DNA from: Saxidomus purpurata
Taxonomy: Eukaryota; Mollusca; Bivalvia; Venerida; Veneridae
Reading direction: 5' to 3'
Length of the DNA: 64,000 nt
Assembly (NCBI GenBank): GCA_022818135.1
Contig: JAFMSR010000002.1
Span: 49,446,801-49,510,800 of the forward strand
Shown here: positions 26,237-37,794 of the stretch, piece after piece
Layout of the letters: each line of letters opens with the position of its first letter
Position numbering within the stretch: position 1 is the stretch's first letter
Notes under the pieces: generated by a model
The model's database searches: none
The model's input: only the letters and a program-made list of their open reading frames with translations
Told to the model about the DNA's origin: nothing
Made by a program: the position numbers and the translations under genes

Positions 26237-29200
26237 ATGTCTGACATTTTAGAAAAACTTGAAGGCAACATGGTGAAAAACGACAAGGAGTTTAGTTTCA
26301 GTAAGGATGTGGAATACATAGGTAAGATCATTAATAACATGGTTACTATTAGTTAGTAAAATTTATAATCTGACACTCGCACATGGTTACAATTATTGAG
26401 TATAATTAATAATCCGCTTTATTTTACACTCGCGCATGGTTACTATTAGTTAGTATAATTAATTCATTGAAATTTATGAAACCTTTTGCATTATAGTCAA
26501 GACATAATAAATACTTTGAAAACAAATTAGAAATAAGCAACACGTTTTTTTTCTTTCATAAGAAGATAGATATGCAATTAAATCTTTAAAACATAGAAGG
26601 TTTATCATTTTCACTAAAGTCAATAGAAATGAAAGAGTTGTACACTGATTCAGTCATCTTAATTAATTAATTGGTAATTTTCCCCTTTTGACAGGGTATA
26701 AATCAATGTTAAATAAATGTCTTTTTCAGAATTACTGTGGTCACTTTAGCAAATAACATCACGTCATTTCCTTTTGTTTTTCTTTTAAGGTTTATATTTC
26801 TCTGCTCTCTGGTGTCCGCCATGTAGAGGATTTACCCCCAAACTTGTCGACTATTACAACAAAGTAGCATTGAAAGGACACAAGTTTGAAATAGTTTTCG
26901 TCAGCTCGGACACAGACCAGCAATCTTTCGACCAATATTTTAGCGAGATGCCTTGGGCTGCCCTCAAATTCGATCAAAGAGAGTCAAAGGTAATACTGTT
27001 TCGAATATCGTTTGGAATTCTGTTACAAAGACTTTACCCGACCCTGTAAATGCTGCGAGTATATATTTCTATATTTTTTTTTATTCTTATACTTTTTTCA
27101 GAAAACGAATATATCATAATAGCATCAGTCCGGTTTTAGACAACAACATTAATGTCAAACTGCTTTAACTAGAGTCTAGTAAATTCCTTGTTAACATCTA
27201 TAAATGAAGGTAATGTGATTGGAACAGTATTTTTAGATTTCATTTTTTTATTAATTGGATCATAAAATTTTTCTGCATAAGTTAGAACTTTATCACTTCT
27301 CTGATAATACAGTTCATTTTTTAGATCCTATTTAGTAAATAAAACTCAAAATATAATGGTAAACGGCATAAGTTCTGATATCTGTTCGGTGACATCGGGC
27401 GTTTCTCGTGGATCCATTCTTGGTCCTCTTTAATTTCTATTATAATATTATGTGAATGACTTGCCTCTTGAATTGAATTCTGAAAATGATATGTATGCTG
27501 GCTGATGATACGACGTTGCATATATAATAAAAGCAACAATCTAAATGATATTCAACTTAATCTACAAACCGATCTATTAACAACACAAAGCTGGTGTAAG
27601 AAAATAATATGGCAGTACACCCTGTCAAACTAGATGTAAGGTGCTGGCATGAATGAAGAAACTGTTTGTTGAAAATACTAGTACAAGTCATGTTGATTCA
27701 CAGAAACCTCTAGGAATTCATATACATACAATTTTAACATGGAAAACACACATAGATAAATCGTATACGAAACTGGTTTCAAAGTTATTTCTTTTAAAGA
27801 GAACTCAGTATTTTCTTTCCCATGAGATGAAACACCTATTCTATAACGCCTATATTGCACCTATATTTGATTATGGGTGCTTAGCATGGCACACAGCTTA
27901 CACAACCTGTGTAAATAGAATTACTAAACTGTTACAGTAAACTCAGTATACAACGACTCCGGATATAGCGTGATTCAGACTTGGGCTTCTCTTTTGATAA
28001 GTAGTTTTATTGAACATCTTAAATTTTCAAAAATGTTTAAACACGTTAAACTATTAACTGGCCACTTTAGGGATATAAGTGCAAACTTTATTACCGCGGC
28101 GTTATGACATGCAAACATCAATTTGCTTCGATTACTATGATGGCAATAAATGAACTTTAATTATATGGTATTTAACTAATTGATTTTCACAGGATATCAT
28201 GTTTCAGCGATTACGGTTAAAAACTCCAAGGTTTAAAGCCCAATGATCACTTTGAATTTTGCTGAAATAGAATAATGATAGATATGTGTTCTGTTTTCTC
28301 CAAAATTTTAATCAATTCTGATGTATGTTTCACATCGTTCCTTACCAATGGAAGTGTAGTCGGAAAGTGCTTCTCTTTTTTATGAAAAAAATATTGCACG
28401 ATATCTGTACCATGTACATTATTGTGTACACATTGCGTCCAGTTTCAACGGTAAGGCATCTTCCTTGGTAATACAAGTTCTACAAGTAATTGTAATCGAA
28501 TCAAAAGTGATCATGTGTCTTTAAAGACGAGAGTAACTGCTTACCGAGTTTATTTCAGTTATAAGTGTTCACTTCTATGTTTAATTTTATTTCGTTCAGC
28601 CAAACATAAATAATTTATCGTCTGACTTTGGATTTAATATCCGAATGGGTAAGGTTGAAACACCATGTCGGAGTGGTAAACAACCGGTTTCTTTTAATGC
28701 ATCATCATACATATCGACGATACAGAAATGGAAAAAAAACACACTACAAGTACAAGTGAATTGTGTCTCTGGACCTAAAACAGTCAAAACTTCACCAAAC
28801 TTGTTGTTGAAGTCAGTTCATTTCACAATTCATTTCAATAGAAGACTCGATGATATTCTTTAATTAAGTCTTATTCGTGTACACTAATACAATGTATGTT
28901 GAATAACATGTGCCGCATTTGGCATAGATACACGATCATTACGTTCTTGAGGACATGGCGGGTGTACATATGCGAAAGATGTGGTCAAATATGGATGTGT
29001 ATACATATTGTCTCTATCGCATTAATGAATGAACTCCTTTGAGGAACTGCTGTATGTAACATTTACGGATAAAACATAACATTAGAATAACCTGTTAGGT
29101 CTTATTTCTCAGCATTTATTTGATTTTACACGTTTAGTTAATCAGTGTTTTCCTGTAACAAGGTATACACATTAAGTCAGGCCAGACTTAAGTGGAATAT

Positions 29201-31136
29201 CTAGTTACAATATCAATGATCAATAATTATTCTAAGGTGGTCCATACGCGTTCATTGACCATATCGGCTGTTAAGGCGCTTGTCTAGAGAAAAATGAAAT
29301 CTGTATAACATTTCTTAATAACTCATCATGAAGCAGGGGAGACAGACTGGAACTGACCAATAATGGCTTAGCTATGGCTCGTAGTAGAAACACATTTATA
29401 CAAGCATTTTGTATAATTTCCTGTTTAATCCAAAGAAATACAGATCCTGTGTCCTTTCGACCAATCAAATCTCACACAAGCGATCAGCTGTTGACCTTCA
29501 CCGTAAAATAGGCATGAAGTAACGGCGAAAACAGTCGGCCAGTGCTGCACGAGGAGATGTAACATTACCAAATCATATTTCGGGCCCAAGATGAGTGGTC
29601 GATGTATAACAACATCGGACTTCTCGTATAGATTGAACTTACAACATTCCAATCCCCTTCAAAAAATCTAAGTTCGCATTTAAAGTGTAATGTATATGAA
29701 CTGTATGCTTTCATATTAAAGTTCCAGGATCACTTTGAATTTACTGACATAGAAAAATAATTTTACTGATAGGATAATGATAGAACCTTGTTTTATTCAC
29801 TCTTAAACAATGTTGACATTATGCCTTTCTTTCGTATTCAAGTCCTTTCTTCACGAAAAAGAGTTGCCAGAAAGCTTTTTTGTGTGCAATTTCCGATTGA
29901 AAAAACACTGCGCTATATTTTAACCTGACTACATAAGTATGTATATAAATATCAAAAGAAAAAAAAAACGTTAAAAAAATATTTGTATGTGTAAAAATGG
30001 ATCCTTTCTACACACATAAAATGGAACAAAAATCTCCAGGTCATGATTTTACTACAAATTTATTTCTAATTCTAGTAAAGTAGTATTCAGTATTGAGAAC
30101 CAATCTGTAAGTAGACTAAAAATGGTTTGAATTCCAAACTCATTTTTGTCCTCAGCTGAACTTTCGAGAGTCATCATGGCTCTCTTGATATGTTCATGCA
30201 TGCTACCCATGCGGCATAACCCATTGGATGCTTTAAGCAACTTGTTTGACCTTATGCCCTAGGTTTTTATTCGAGATTTCCTAGTCTCGAATTTGATCTG
30301 GATTGTATTGAGGCAAACACTCAAAGCAGTTTTATGAAGATCGGGTATATTTTTACATCATTTCATCTATACTTATTTTTTGACCTTTTTACCCAAGATG
30401 ACGTAGATTCGAAATGACTGAATATCGGGTCAAAAATGGGGTCTCTAGTAGGTACACTTTGATCAAGTGATGTAGTTATCTCACAGTGGACCTAGTTTTG
30501 AATTTGCCGGGATTGTATTAGGATACAAAATGCGGATTGTAGTGTGTACACATGGAGTTTCATCATTTGGTCATATAACCTAGTTTTTGATTCCAGATGG
30601 TCCAGTTTCAAATCTGACCGAAATTTGATTATCACAAACATTCTGCGAAGATTTAAACGAGATCGGGTAAAAAATGAGGCTTCTAAAGTGTACTCGAGGT
30701 TTCTTAAAGATTTGGCACAGTGACCTTGTTTTTATCACATATGACTTGACCTAGACTTTATTATAACAAATTTTAGTTTATACGAATTTATATCAATTCG
30801 ATTACGAAGAAAGCTCCGCAGCTTATTGGATCGCTCTCGAACGCTCATTCCATTTAAAATATACACGTTTTATGTTCTGTGTTGGTTTGACACTTATATA
30901 AAACTATTTTTTAAATTGTATGTTTCAAACTACTAAGAGTACTTAGTAAAAGTAGGGACTAGGAATACTGGATCTTCATTTGTTTTCTATTCCAGGATAT
31001 CTTCGCTGACAAATTCAATGTACGTGGTTTTCCAACCCTCGTGATACTGGACAAAACAGGAAGTACAGTGACAACTTGTGGAAGGAGTTTCGTGTTGAAA
31101 AAATCAGGAGATGAGGACATTCTAGAGTGGCAATAA
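26237..31136 (+). CDS. Nucleoredoxin-like (tryparedoxin-type) thioredoxin-fold protein
   Basis: A complete three-exon gene: 26237-26321, 26790-26989, 30996-31136, giving 141 residues. The ATG at 26237 is the first in the frame and sits after 'gcacc'. Exon 1 gives a short N-terminus beginning M-S-D-I-L-E-K-L. Exon 2 holds the active site W-C-P-P-C at residues 36-40, followed by R-G-F-T-P-K-L, then F-V-S-S-D, typical of the nucleoredoxin/tryparedoxin family. Exon 3 has the cis-Pro loop R-G-F-P-T-L (Pro108) and ends in TAA. Expected role is thiol-disulphide exchange in cytosol or nucleus, since no signal peptide is visible. At about 141 residues it is one thioredoxin domain, shorter than vertebrate nucleoredoxin, closer to nucleoredoxin-like (NXNL-type) proteins. 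The second intron (4 kb) hosts a LINE fragment. Confidence 0.9.
27350..27945 (+). pseudogene. LINE (non-LTR retrotransposon) reverse transcriptase fragment
   Basis: Within intron 2 of the nucleoredoxin-like gene. Frameshifted blocks in order: G-V-S-R-G-S-I-L-G-P-L (around 27395), Y-V-N-D-L-P (27450), an A-D-D-T catalytic block (27500), then an open 95-codon stretch (27653-27937) with W-K-T-H-I-D-K and L-F-Y-N-A-Y-I, the thumb of the reverse transcriptase. Several frame breaks and stops show it is dead. Jockey/CR1-like by motif; the subfamily is not resolved. Confidence 0.8.
27946..30995. other. Rest of intron 2, non-coding with dispersed-repeat copies
   Basis: Two diverged copies of one repeat are visible at about 28235-28350 and 29725-29860 (shared blocks 'atcactttgaattt' and 'ataatgatagaa'). 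A third is at 62790-62900. No exon signals were found. Confidence 0.5.
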
Positions 31137-31193
31137 GGCTTCTATTTATATATCGCAACATAATCCTTAATTATGTAAAGTAATTATGTATAA

Positions 31194-31199
31194 AATAAA
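31194..31199 (+). promoter_or_regulatory. AATAAA polyadenylation signal of the nucleoredoxin-like gene
   Basis: AATAAA lies 58 bases past the TAA stop at 31134-31136, at a normal distance for a short 3' untranslated region. Confidence 0.65.
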
Positions 31200-31209
31200 G
31201 ATTTATACA

Positions 31210-32195
31210 ATTGATTAATGCTTCATTTGATTAAAGACACCAGTTAGACCAACATGCTGTTGAAATAATGGTTAGTGTACTTAGTGCTTTTGTACAATTA
31301 GTACTGAATTGTAAGGGGTAGTGAGTCAAAGCAGGGAAGCATGTGACGATAGCTGGCTTTCCGTTTTCTCCACAAAATGTGGTACGATGAAGTTTTCTAG
31401 TCTGGAGGCTTGCAGCACCAACTTTTCATTAATCACATTATGAACCCAAAATACAAAACTTTACAATAATTAACAAAGTATTTATATTTTTACCAAAATG
31501 GACTCTACAACCGAGAGTCCAATTATAATTCTCTACAAGAGAATAGTTATCTAGGCAGAATTTTGCCACAGCTACTCTCTTACTTTGGCACTAAAATTTA
31601 CAAACTTTTGAAAAATAAAATAAAAATCTCCTATTTAGACACAAAAACAAACATTCACAGCATCAAGGGAGAAATGCTTAGGTCGGTCACAAGCAGATTG
31701 ATGAGCACAACCGACCTTTTAATTATCTAAACAAACAAACAAAATCCTAAATTATGTTTGATATACCACGCACACTTACTGGTCGATATGATTAGCGTTG
31801 TGCACTCAAAGAGTTTAATTCTGATCGTAAAACCACCAAGGATGCCATTAAAACAAGGAAGGCACGCTATTGTTTAATATCAATTAATACAAAGGAAACA
31901 ACTAGTTTTGTCATTAATGCTTAAATGTTTCATTTATAGATTCAGCTCATTTATTTTATTACGCTGTTACTTTTCTTTCCTTCGCTGCATCTGTATCGCT
32001 GTATCTCTAGAGAATAAATATCACTTTACAGCAATTTACCCAGTAACATGACTTAAATGTACATTATGTGTGGTTCTACTAAAATGTTAGACTGGCATCA
32101 GAGTTAAAATCATTATCTTGTGTTGTCTTTTCTGGACATTTTACAACATCTTCACTATTGCTCCTTCCTTTTATTGTAACTCTGTTGAGAGATGA
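31210..32195. other. Nothing recognised
   Basis: AT-rich intergenic DNA with no exon-like frame or clear repeat structure by eye. Confidence 0.5.
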
Positions 32196-33413
32196 GCATT
32201 GCTTGAGACATATTTTGATAGAGATATGTTTGAGCCCTCAAAGGTGTGCATATTAAAATCGCACCGTCCGTATGTCCATCTGTCCGTGCGTCCGTTCTTA
32301 CACGCTTTTCGTGTCCGGGCTGTCACTTTGTCTTGCATTGAAGGATTTAAAAATAACTCAGCACAAATAATCAGCTCATCAAGACGATGTGTCGTGTGCA
32401 AGTCCCACGTTTCAACCTCAAAGGTCAAGGTCACACTTAGAGTTTAAGGAAATGGAATCCTGTATATATGCACACATTCGTGTCCGGACTGTAACTTTGT
32501 CATGCATTGAAGGATTTAAAAAAAACTTGACACAGATGTTCAGCACATAAAAACGATGTGCCGCGTGCAAGACCCACACCCTTACTCAAAGGTCAAGGTC
32601 ACACTTAGAGTTTAAAGGTAATGGAATCCTGTTTACAAGGTAACTCTGTCATACATGGAAGGATTTAAAAATTACATGGCACAATTGTCGAGCACATGGA
32701 GATGACATGTCACATGCAAGTCCCACGTCCTTACCTTGAAGGTCAAGGTCACATGGAGAGGTCAGACAGTCCTGTATATACAGTCAAACTTACATTAAAA
32801 GACCGCCCAAGGGAAAGGCCAAAACCGGTCGCTTAATAAAATGGTCTCTTAATACAAAGCATCACCGGAGACGGCAACCGTTTTCCATAAACATCGTTCT
32901 TATATCACGTGGTAATTTTCCAAAAATAGCAAAAATGTTTGAACATGAAAGTACCTTAAGTCGATACATACCACTTGCGGACATAAGGATGGACGATAAT
33001 CCTTATGAGATTTGACACCTCCGTGTCTAATTGGCACGTTAAATGCAACTTTAAAGCAGTCAGTTTCCATAGAAATGATCTGTTTGCACATAAATGGTCG
33101 CTTAATACGAACAAAAGACCGATTATGGGTCGCTAATTACTGGTCGCTGGTCGCGTTGGACAAAAGTCGCTTAATGCAATAGCAAAACAGTGTGAAAACG
33201 CTCGGGGGGATTCAAAAGCGGTCGCTTAATACACGTGGTCGCATGGACAAGTTTGACTGTATACACATATTCAGATCCGGATTGTAAATACATGTATGTT
33301 ATACATAGAAATTTTTTTAAATAAACTGCAACAAATGTTCAGCACATGGAGATAAAGTGTCATGTTCCTCACCTTTACGGTCAAGAACAGAGACTGAGGG
33401 ACAGCTCTTGTTC
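32196..33413. repeat. Dispersed tandem-unit repeat ending GACAGCTCTTGT, copy 2 (interrupted)
   Basis: Same family as 19130-19800: units carry 'aaggtcaaggtcacactt', 'tgtaactttgtcatgcattg' and 'ttcagcacat'. It begins near 'aaaatcgcaccgtcc' and ends at 'gacagctcttgtt'. It is split after 'tcctgtata' by the element at 32781-33259 and resumes at 33262 ('cacatattcagatccgg') exactly where the intact unit at 32458 continues. Confidence 0.8.
32781..33259. mobile_element. MITE, CAGTCAAAC family, 479-bp copy nested in older repeat
   Basis: Ends are CAGTCAAACTT and its complement AAGTTTGACTG, flanked by TA (32779-32780 and 33260-33261). The interior carries repeated 'ggtcgcttaata' near both ends. It has no coding capacity, so it must be mobilised in trans if at all. 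Confidence 0.8.
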
Positions 33414-34350
33414 CAAGAGAAAAGGGACTTCAAGAAAAAAAAGATCTCTCAATCTCAACGGACTTTTATAAGTCTACCAAAATGCTAATTAATACGAGTC
33501 AATTTTCCGCCGTTTGCTTTGAGTATTTTTGTATTGAAAACACCTTACCCGACCAATCCATCACGCATCGTGGTACAAATTTTTATTCTACAAGATATCA
33601 CGAGGTCCCATAAAGGGCATGAAATACAAAGCTCTGATCGAAGGAAGGTTCTAGTAACAGATAATCAGCAAATCACTTTTACCGCCTTCCTCAGGGAATA
33701 TAGCACAATCAAAATTTTCAGCATTATGGAATTGAGTCATAAAACACACATCAACCATAGACCTATATCTTACACATTAATTCTTAAATTATCTTTATGG
33801 AAATAGTAACAGAATTTGAAGTGCCTGTAACACGGAATAAGACACAATAAAACATGAATGTATGAAGCCATATGAAACTTAGACTGAAGCATCAGTCGTT
33901 TTTAGACATTATACAACATCTTCACAATTTCTCCTTCCTTTGTTGAGATGAGCTTTGATCGAGGCATATTTTGATAGAGATATTTTTTTCTAAGAAAAAA
34001 GGACTTTAAGAGAATAAAAAGACTTCTATCTATTTTTTTATTTCGTAATGATGAAATGCATTTCGTAAAAACGAAGTAAGATTTCGTAAAAACGAAATAA
34101 TATTTAGTTGTTTTTTTTACGAAATCTTAGTTCGGGTTTACGAAATTAATTTATTTCGTTTTTAAATGTAAACTCCATTCTGAGGTTCCTGCATTGTGAA
34201 AACTCAAGACATTGGTATAAATACCGTTAAAAACGGAGATTATTAAACATTAAAATAGCAAGCTGAGGTTGTACACAGATTGTGTCCAGTGCTACCAAAT
34301 GTGAAGGTTGCCCGAGTGTTTGTTTGGTACGTTGCATTGACTGGTAAATG
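33414..34350. repeat. Repeat debris with TTTCGTAAAAACGAA palindromes
   Basis: 33990-34165 contains several copies of 'atttcgtaaaaacgaa' in both orientations. The rest of the interval has no gene signal. Confidence 0.5.
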
Positions 34351-34352
34351 AA

Positions 34353-34394
34353 TAAGAGGGTCATGGTGACCCTACATCGCTCACCTGAGTACCA
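34353..34394. repeat. Short dispersed repeat GAGGGTCATGGTGACCCT-CGCTCACCTGAG
   Basis: An imperfect hairpin (AGGGTCA/TGACCCT) followed by 'cgctcacctgag'. A second copy of the same motif is at 59989-60025 in an intron of the minus-strand VWA3-like gene. Confidence 0.6.
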
Positions 34395-34429
34395 GTGCAC
34401 TTACAAAAGAAAGTCAATGGCTGCTAAGG

Positions 34430-35000
34430 AATCTCTGGTCAATATTGAAAAGTCAATAATTTCAAAACACAGCTGATGCTAGTTGCTAAGGATGTCAATG
34501 ACTGCTAAGGAAGTCACTGGTGGCAATATAATGCTAAAGGTTGCTAAGGAAGTTGTTAGGGGAAGTATTTGGTAGCTAGGGGAAGTCATTGGTTGCTAGG
34601 GGACTAAACTGCATGGTTGCTAAAGAAGTCACTTGTTGCTAAGTACTGGTTGCTTAGGAAGGCAATGGCTGTTAGGGGAAGTCACTTGTTGATACAGAAC
34701 TAAACTGTTGCTAAGGAAGTCAATGTTGCATAGGATATCTTTCTTTGTTATGGAAAGTCATTGTTTGCTAAGGAAGTCACTGTTTGCATAGGAAGTCACT
34801 GATTGATTAGGAAGTGACTGGTTGCTAGGGAAGTCACTGGTTACCAAGGAAGTCACTGCTTGCTAAGAAATCACTTGTTCCAAGGGGAAGTGACTGGTTG
34901 ATAGGAGAAGTCACTGGTTACTAAGGAAGTCACTGGTTGCTACGGAAGTCGCTGGTAGCTTGGTATGTCGCTGGTTGCTATAGGAACTCACTGAAAGCTA
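34430..35000. repeat. Degenerate ~20-bp minisatellite (GGTTGCTAAGGAAGTCACT)
   Basis: More than twenty diverged copies of 'ggttgctaaggaagtcact' in direct orientation, ending just before the gypsy pol relic. Copies differ in length and sequence, so the array is old. Confidence 0.85.
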
Positions 35001-35099
35001 GGATTTTCCTATAAATACAGACGAAGGACACCCCGCCCCAAGGCTTAGTTTAGTTTCTGAGCATCGCCATTGTGCAAAAAAAGACATATAACAATAAGA

Positions 35100-35344
35100 G
35101 ATAAATTTAAGGCATCGCTTGACCGAATGTGAAATCAAAACATCATAACAAAAGGCACAGAGCCTACAGACTGGGTTAACAGTCTAGCCACGGTTGAAAA
35201 AAGCCAATGGATCTCTTAGGATATGTTTAGACCTCAAAGATTTGAACAATGCAATCAAAAGGCACCATTATCCAAATAAAACTTTAGATGATATATTGGC
35301 TAAACTATCAAACGCCACTGTAATTTCCAAATGTAATGCGCGTA
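35100..35344 (+). pseudogene. Ty3/gypsy pol relic, reverse transcriptase N-terminal part
   Basis: The frame around 35160 has the T-E-P-T-D-W-V-N-S-L pattern that precedes the reverse transcriptase core of gypsy elements. It continues, after a one-base shift in the A-run at 35198-35204, with L-R-I-C-L-D-L-K-D-L-N and the H-Y-P block, up to the insertion point at 35343. The continuation is at 41415. Frameshifts and stops make it inactive. Confidence 0.85.
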
Positions 35345-35360
35345 CCCAGCTAGCAAAATA

Positions 35361-35651
35361 TATGGGACCCTTATGGGCCCCATGTAGATTTCTATATGGG
35401 CCCCACTTGGGTAGTCAATGTGGGGCCCACATGGAAAGTGCAACCGGGATTGACATGGGTCCCATATGGGACAAGATATGGGTCCGACATGGGACCCAGG
35501 TGGGCTCAACATGGGACCATTGTGGGCAAACAGATATCGGACCATTGTGGGTAAACAAATATCGGACCATTGTGGGCAAACACACATCGGACCATTATGG
35601 GAAAGAATTTATGGGACCATAATGGGCAACCAATGATGGGTCCCATTTGAG
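35361..35651. repeat. Left subterminal ATGGGACCC repeat field
   Basis: More than ten copies of atgggacc/gggcccca-type motifs in both orientations within 290 bp, with a sub-array of 'atcggaccattgtgggcaaa' units (35537-35600). The motif pair ATGGGTCCCAT is itself palindromic. Open frames through here rich in Trp, Gly, Pro and His are repeat by-products. Confidence 0.9.
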
Positions 35652-37794
35652 CATATTGCCAGAACGTAGAGAATAACATGCCCTCTGCATCTTCATCCTT
35701 AAGTCTGACCACACTTCTCATGTTGTTTGTTCTTCACAGGGACACAGTGTCTAAAGGTGATATTAAGGTATATTCTAACAAACTACTTCATAGGATTTTT
35801 AAAACAGATAATTTATTACAAAACATTTCATTATGCAACCTGACAAAATGACAATTTGTAACAATAGCAGACCATAGACAGCACACAATACTATGCATTC
35901 ATAGTTATACAAACTTACACACCTGGCTTATTTATAGTGGTTCTTAATTGTTTGAAATTTTAGCAACAAGGTATTATTTACATAAAAGCAAAACGTGTTT
36001 ATAAGGCCGATGATAGGATAATAGAGTTTTGCCTACTACCCAAGCATTTGACCATACAAAATTACTCTATAAATTTTAGCAATGGCTGCAAAATATTTAT
36101 GCAAAGAAAAAACATGAAAAAAGTATGTCTTAAAGACTACCTTAAAATGAAATCTAAAACAACTAGACAGTCTAAAAATACTAGACAGTTTTGAAAAAGG
36201 CTTTTGAAGGTGGATAATCAGATTTTGGCAATTTAACAGATTTGTTTGAAACTTTAACATCTGATCATTCTCACTCATTTATGTTCACTTAGCGCTTAAT
36301 TCAAGTAAGATTTTCACTGGAGGTATTTGATTTTCCTATCCTTGTTCCCCAACCAAGATAGAGTTATTTTATCATAAGTACAAATTTGATACACATACTT
36401 TGCCTAAGGAAATATATAGATATAAGACCTGTTGTATTATATTTGTAAAATATTTGCATTAACAATTATATATTTAGATGGAATTCATTAGAAATGTGAA
36501 TTTGAAAAATTATTATTACCTCCCTTTACCTATCTTGGCTGCGCAACCAAGATAGATTGGAAATTTTAAAATGAATTCAAAAGCTACACATAGTTTTAAA
36601 ACTTGCCTTTTGGTTCAGAGTGTTAACATATTTGTATATCTATCCAATTCAAATGTAACAGTAGAAATTCTATTGAAATAAAAAAGAAATACTCAACTTT
36701 TTAAATACTTTCATATTAAAGGGGAGTAATAACAAAATTTTATAAAAGTTAATAAAATGTAAATTTCTAATAGTGATCTAACTCTATGTAATGGGTCAAT
36801 TTTGTTCCTTAAATAAATCTCTAACAGAATATACAAAAAGTCAAAATTGTCATCAAATGTTGCTTAAATGTGATTGAACACCTTTAAGTCCATTTTACAC
36901 AACAAAATTTAATTAAGATACAATCATGCACTGTAACCTTGACCTTAAAGGTGGTCTATGTGGGACTTTTTTCTTGTATAAAACATGTATCTTGTTATAA
37001 TGTCTGAATAACACACATTCAGCACTTAAAATTATTTGTTCATTGGTGAGCTAAAAAGTAATGAGCATGAGTCTGACATAAACAAACTTTTCGAAAATAA
37101 AATAATCATGTCACAGACCTCAATGCCATGATGCACTGACAGTCTGATTAGTCTGCATATAACAAAATGGTATACTCATTTTATAAAAAATACAAAACAA
37201 TAGAAATAACTTTGACTAGAAGCAGCTAACCTTATTTCATTCAACATATGCTTGTTTAACACACAAATTCACAGCTCTGACTAGATTTGTAAGTAATAAC
37301 TTCTCTTCACTTGAATCACTATGTCTTAAGGTCAAAGTGTGATGATAATTTCAAAATACAAAACAAACATACAACATTGGAGTATGAAAATAAAGATTAC
37401 TCCTCTGTAAAAATATGACACAAAATGAAACATCAAAATAAGAAGGCCATTATTCAGTGGGATAAAAACCCAAGTAGCAAACAAATATATTCCTAATACT
37501 GTGAGACTAGTATGGTATATTTAACATGAGATCCAAAAAATAAAAACAATATTTTGGCACAGTAATGTTTCACTGTTACCTGGCACATGCAATACATAAA
37601 AAAACTAACTTCTTTAGTGAAAGTAATAAAGAAATTTCAGATAAAAATTTAAAGGTACACAAACGTGTATATAATAAAAGCAAGTTTTCCAAGTTTCACA
37701 GCAATATCTCCAAGGGATAGACGCTAGGTTAAGCAGGATTATTCATCCTGTGTTTCTCCACCGGAACTGTCCGTATCATTTTGTGGTGGGATTA
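35652..37794. other. Transposon interior, left non-coding part
   Basis: AT-rich, without exon-like frames except a short minus-strand stretch at about 35650-35720 (M-R-S-V-V-R-L-K-D-E-D-A-E) with no assignable domain. It lies 3' of the DUF4806 gene and may be its untranslated region or a decayed gene body. Confidence 0.45.
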
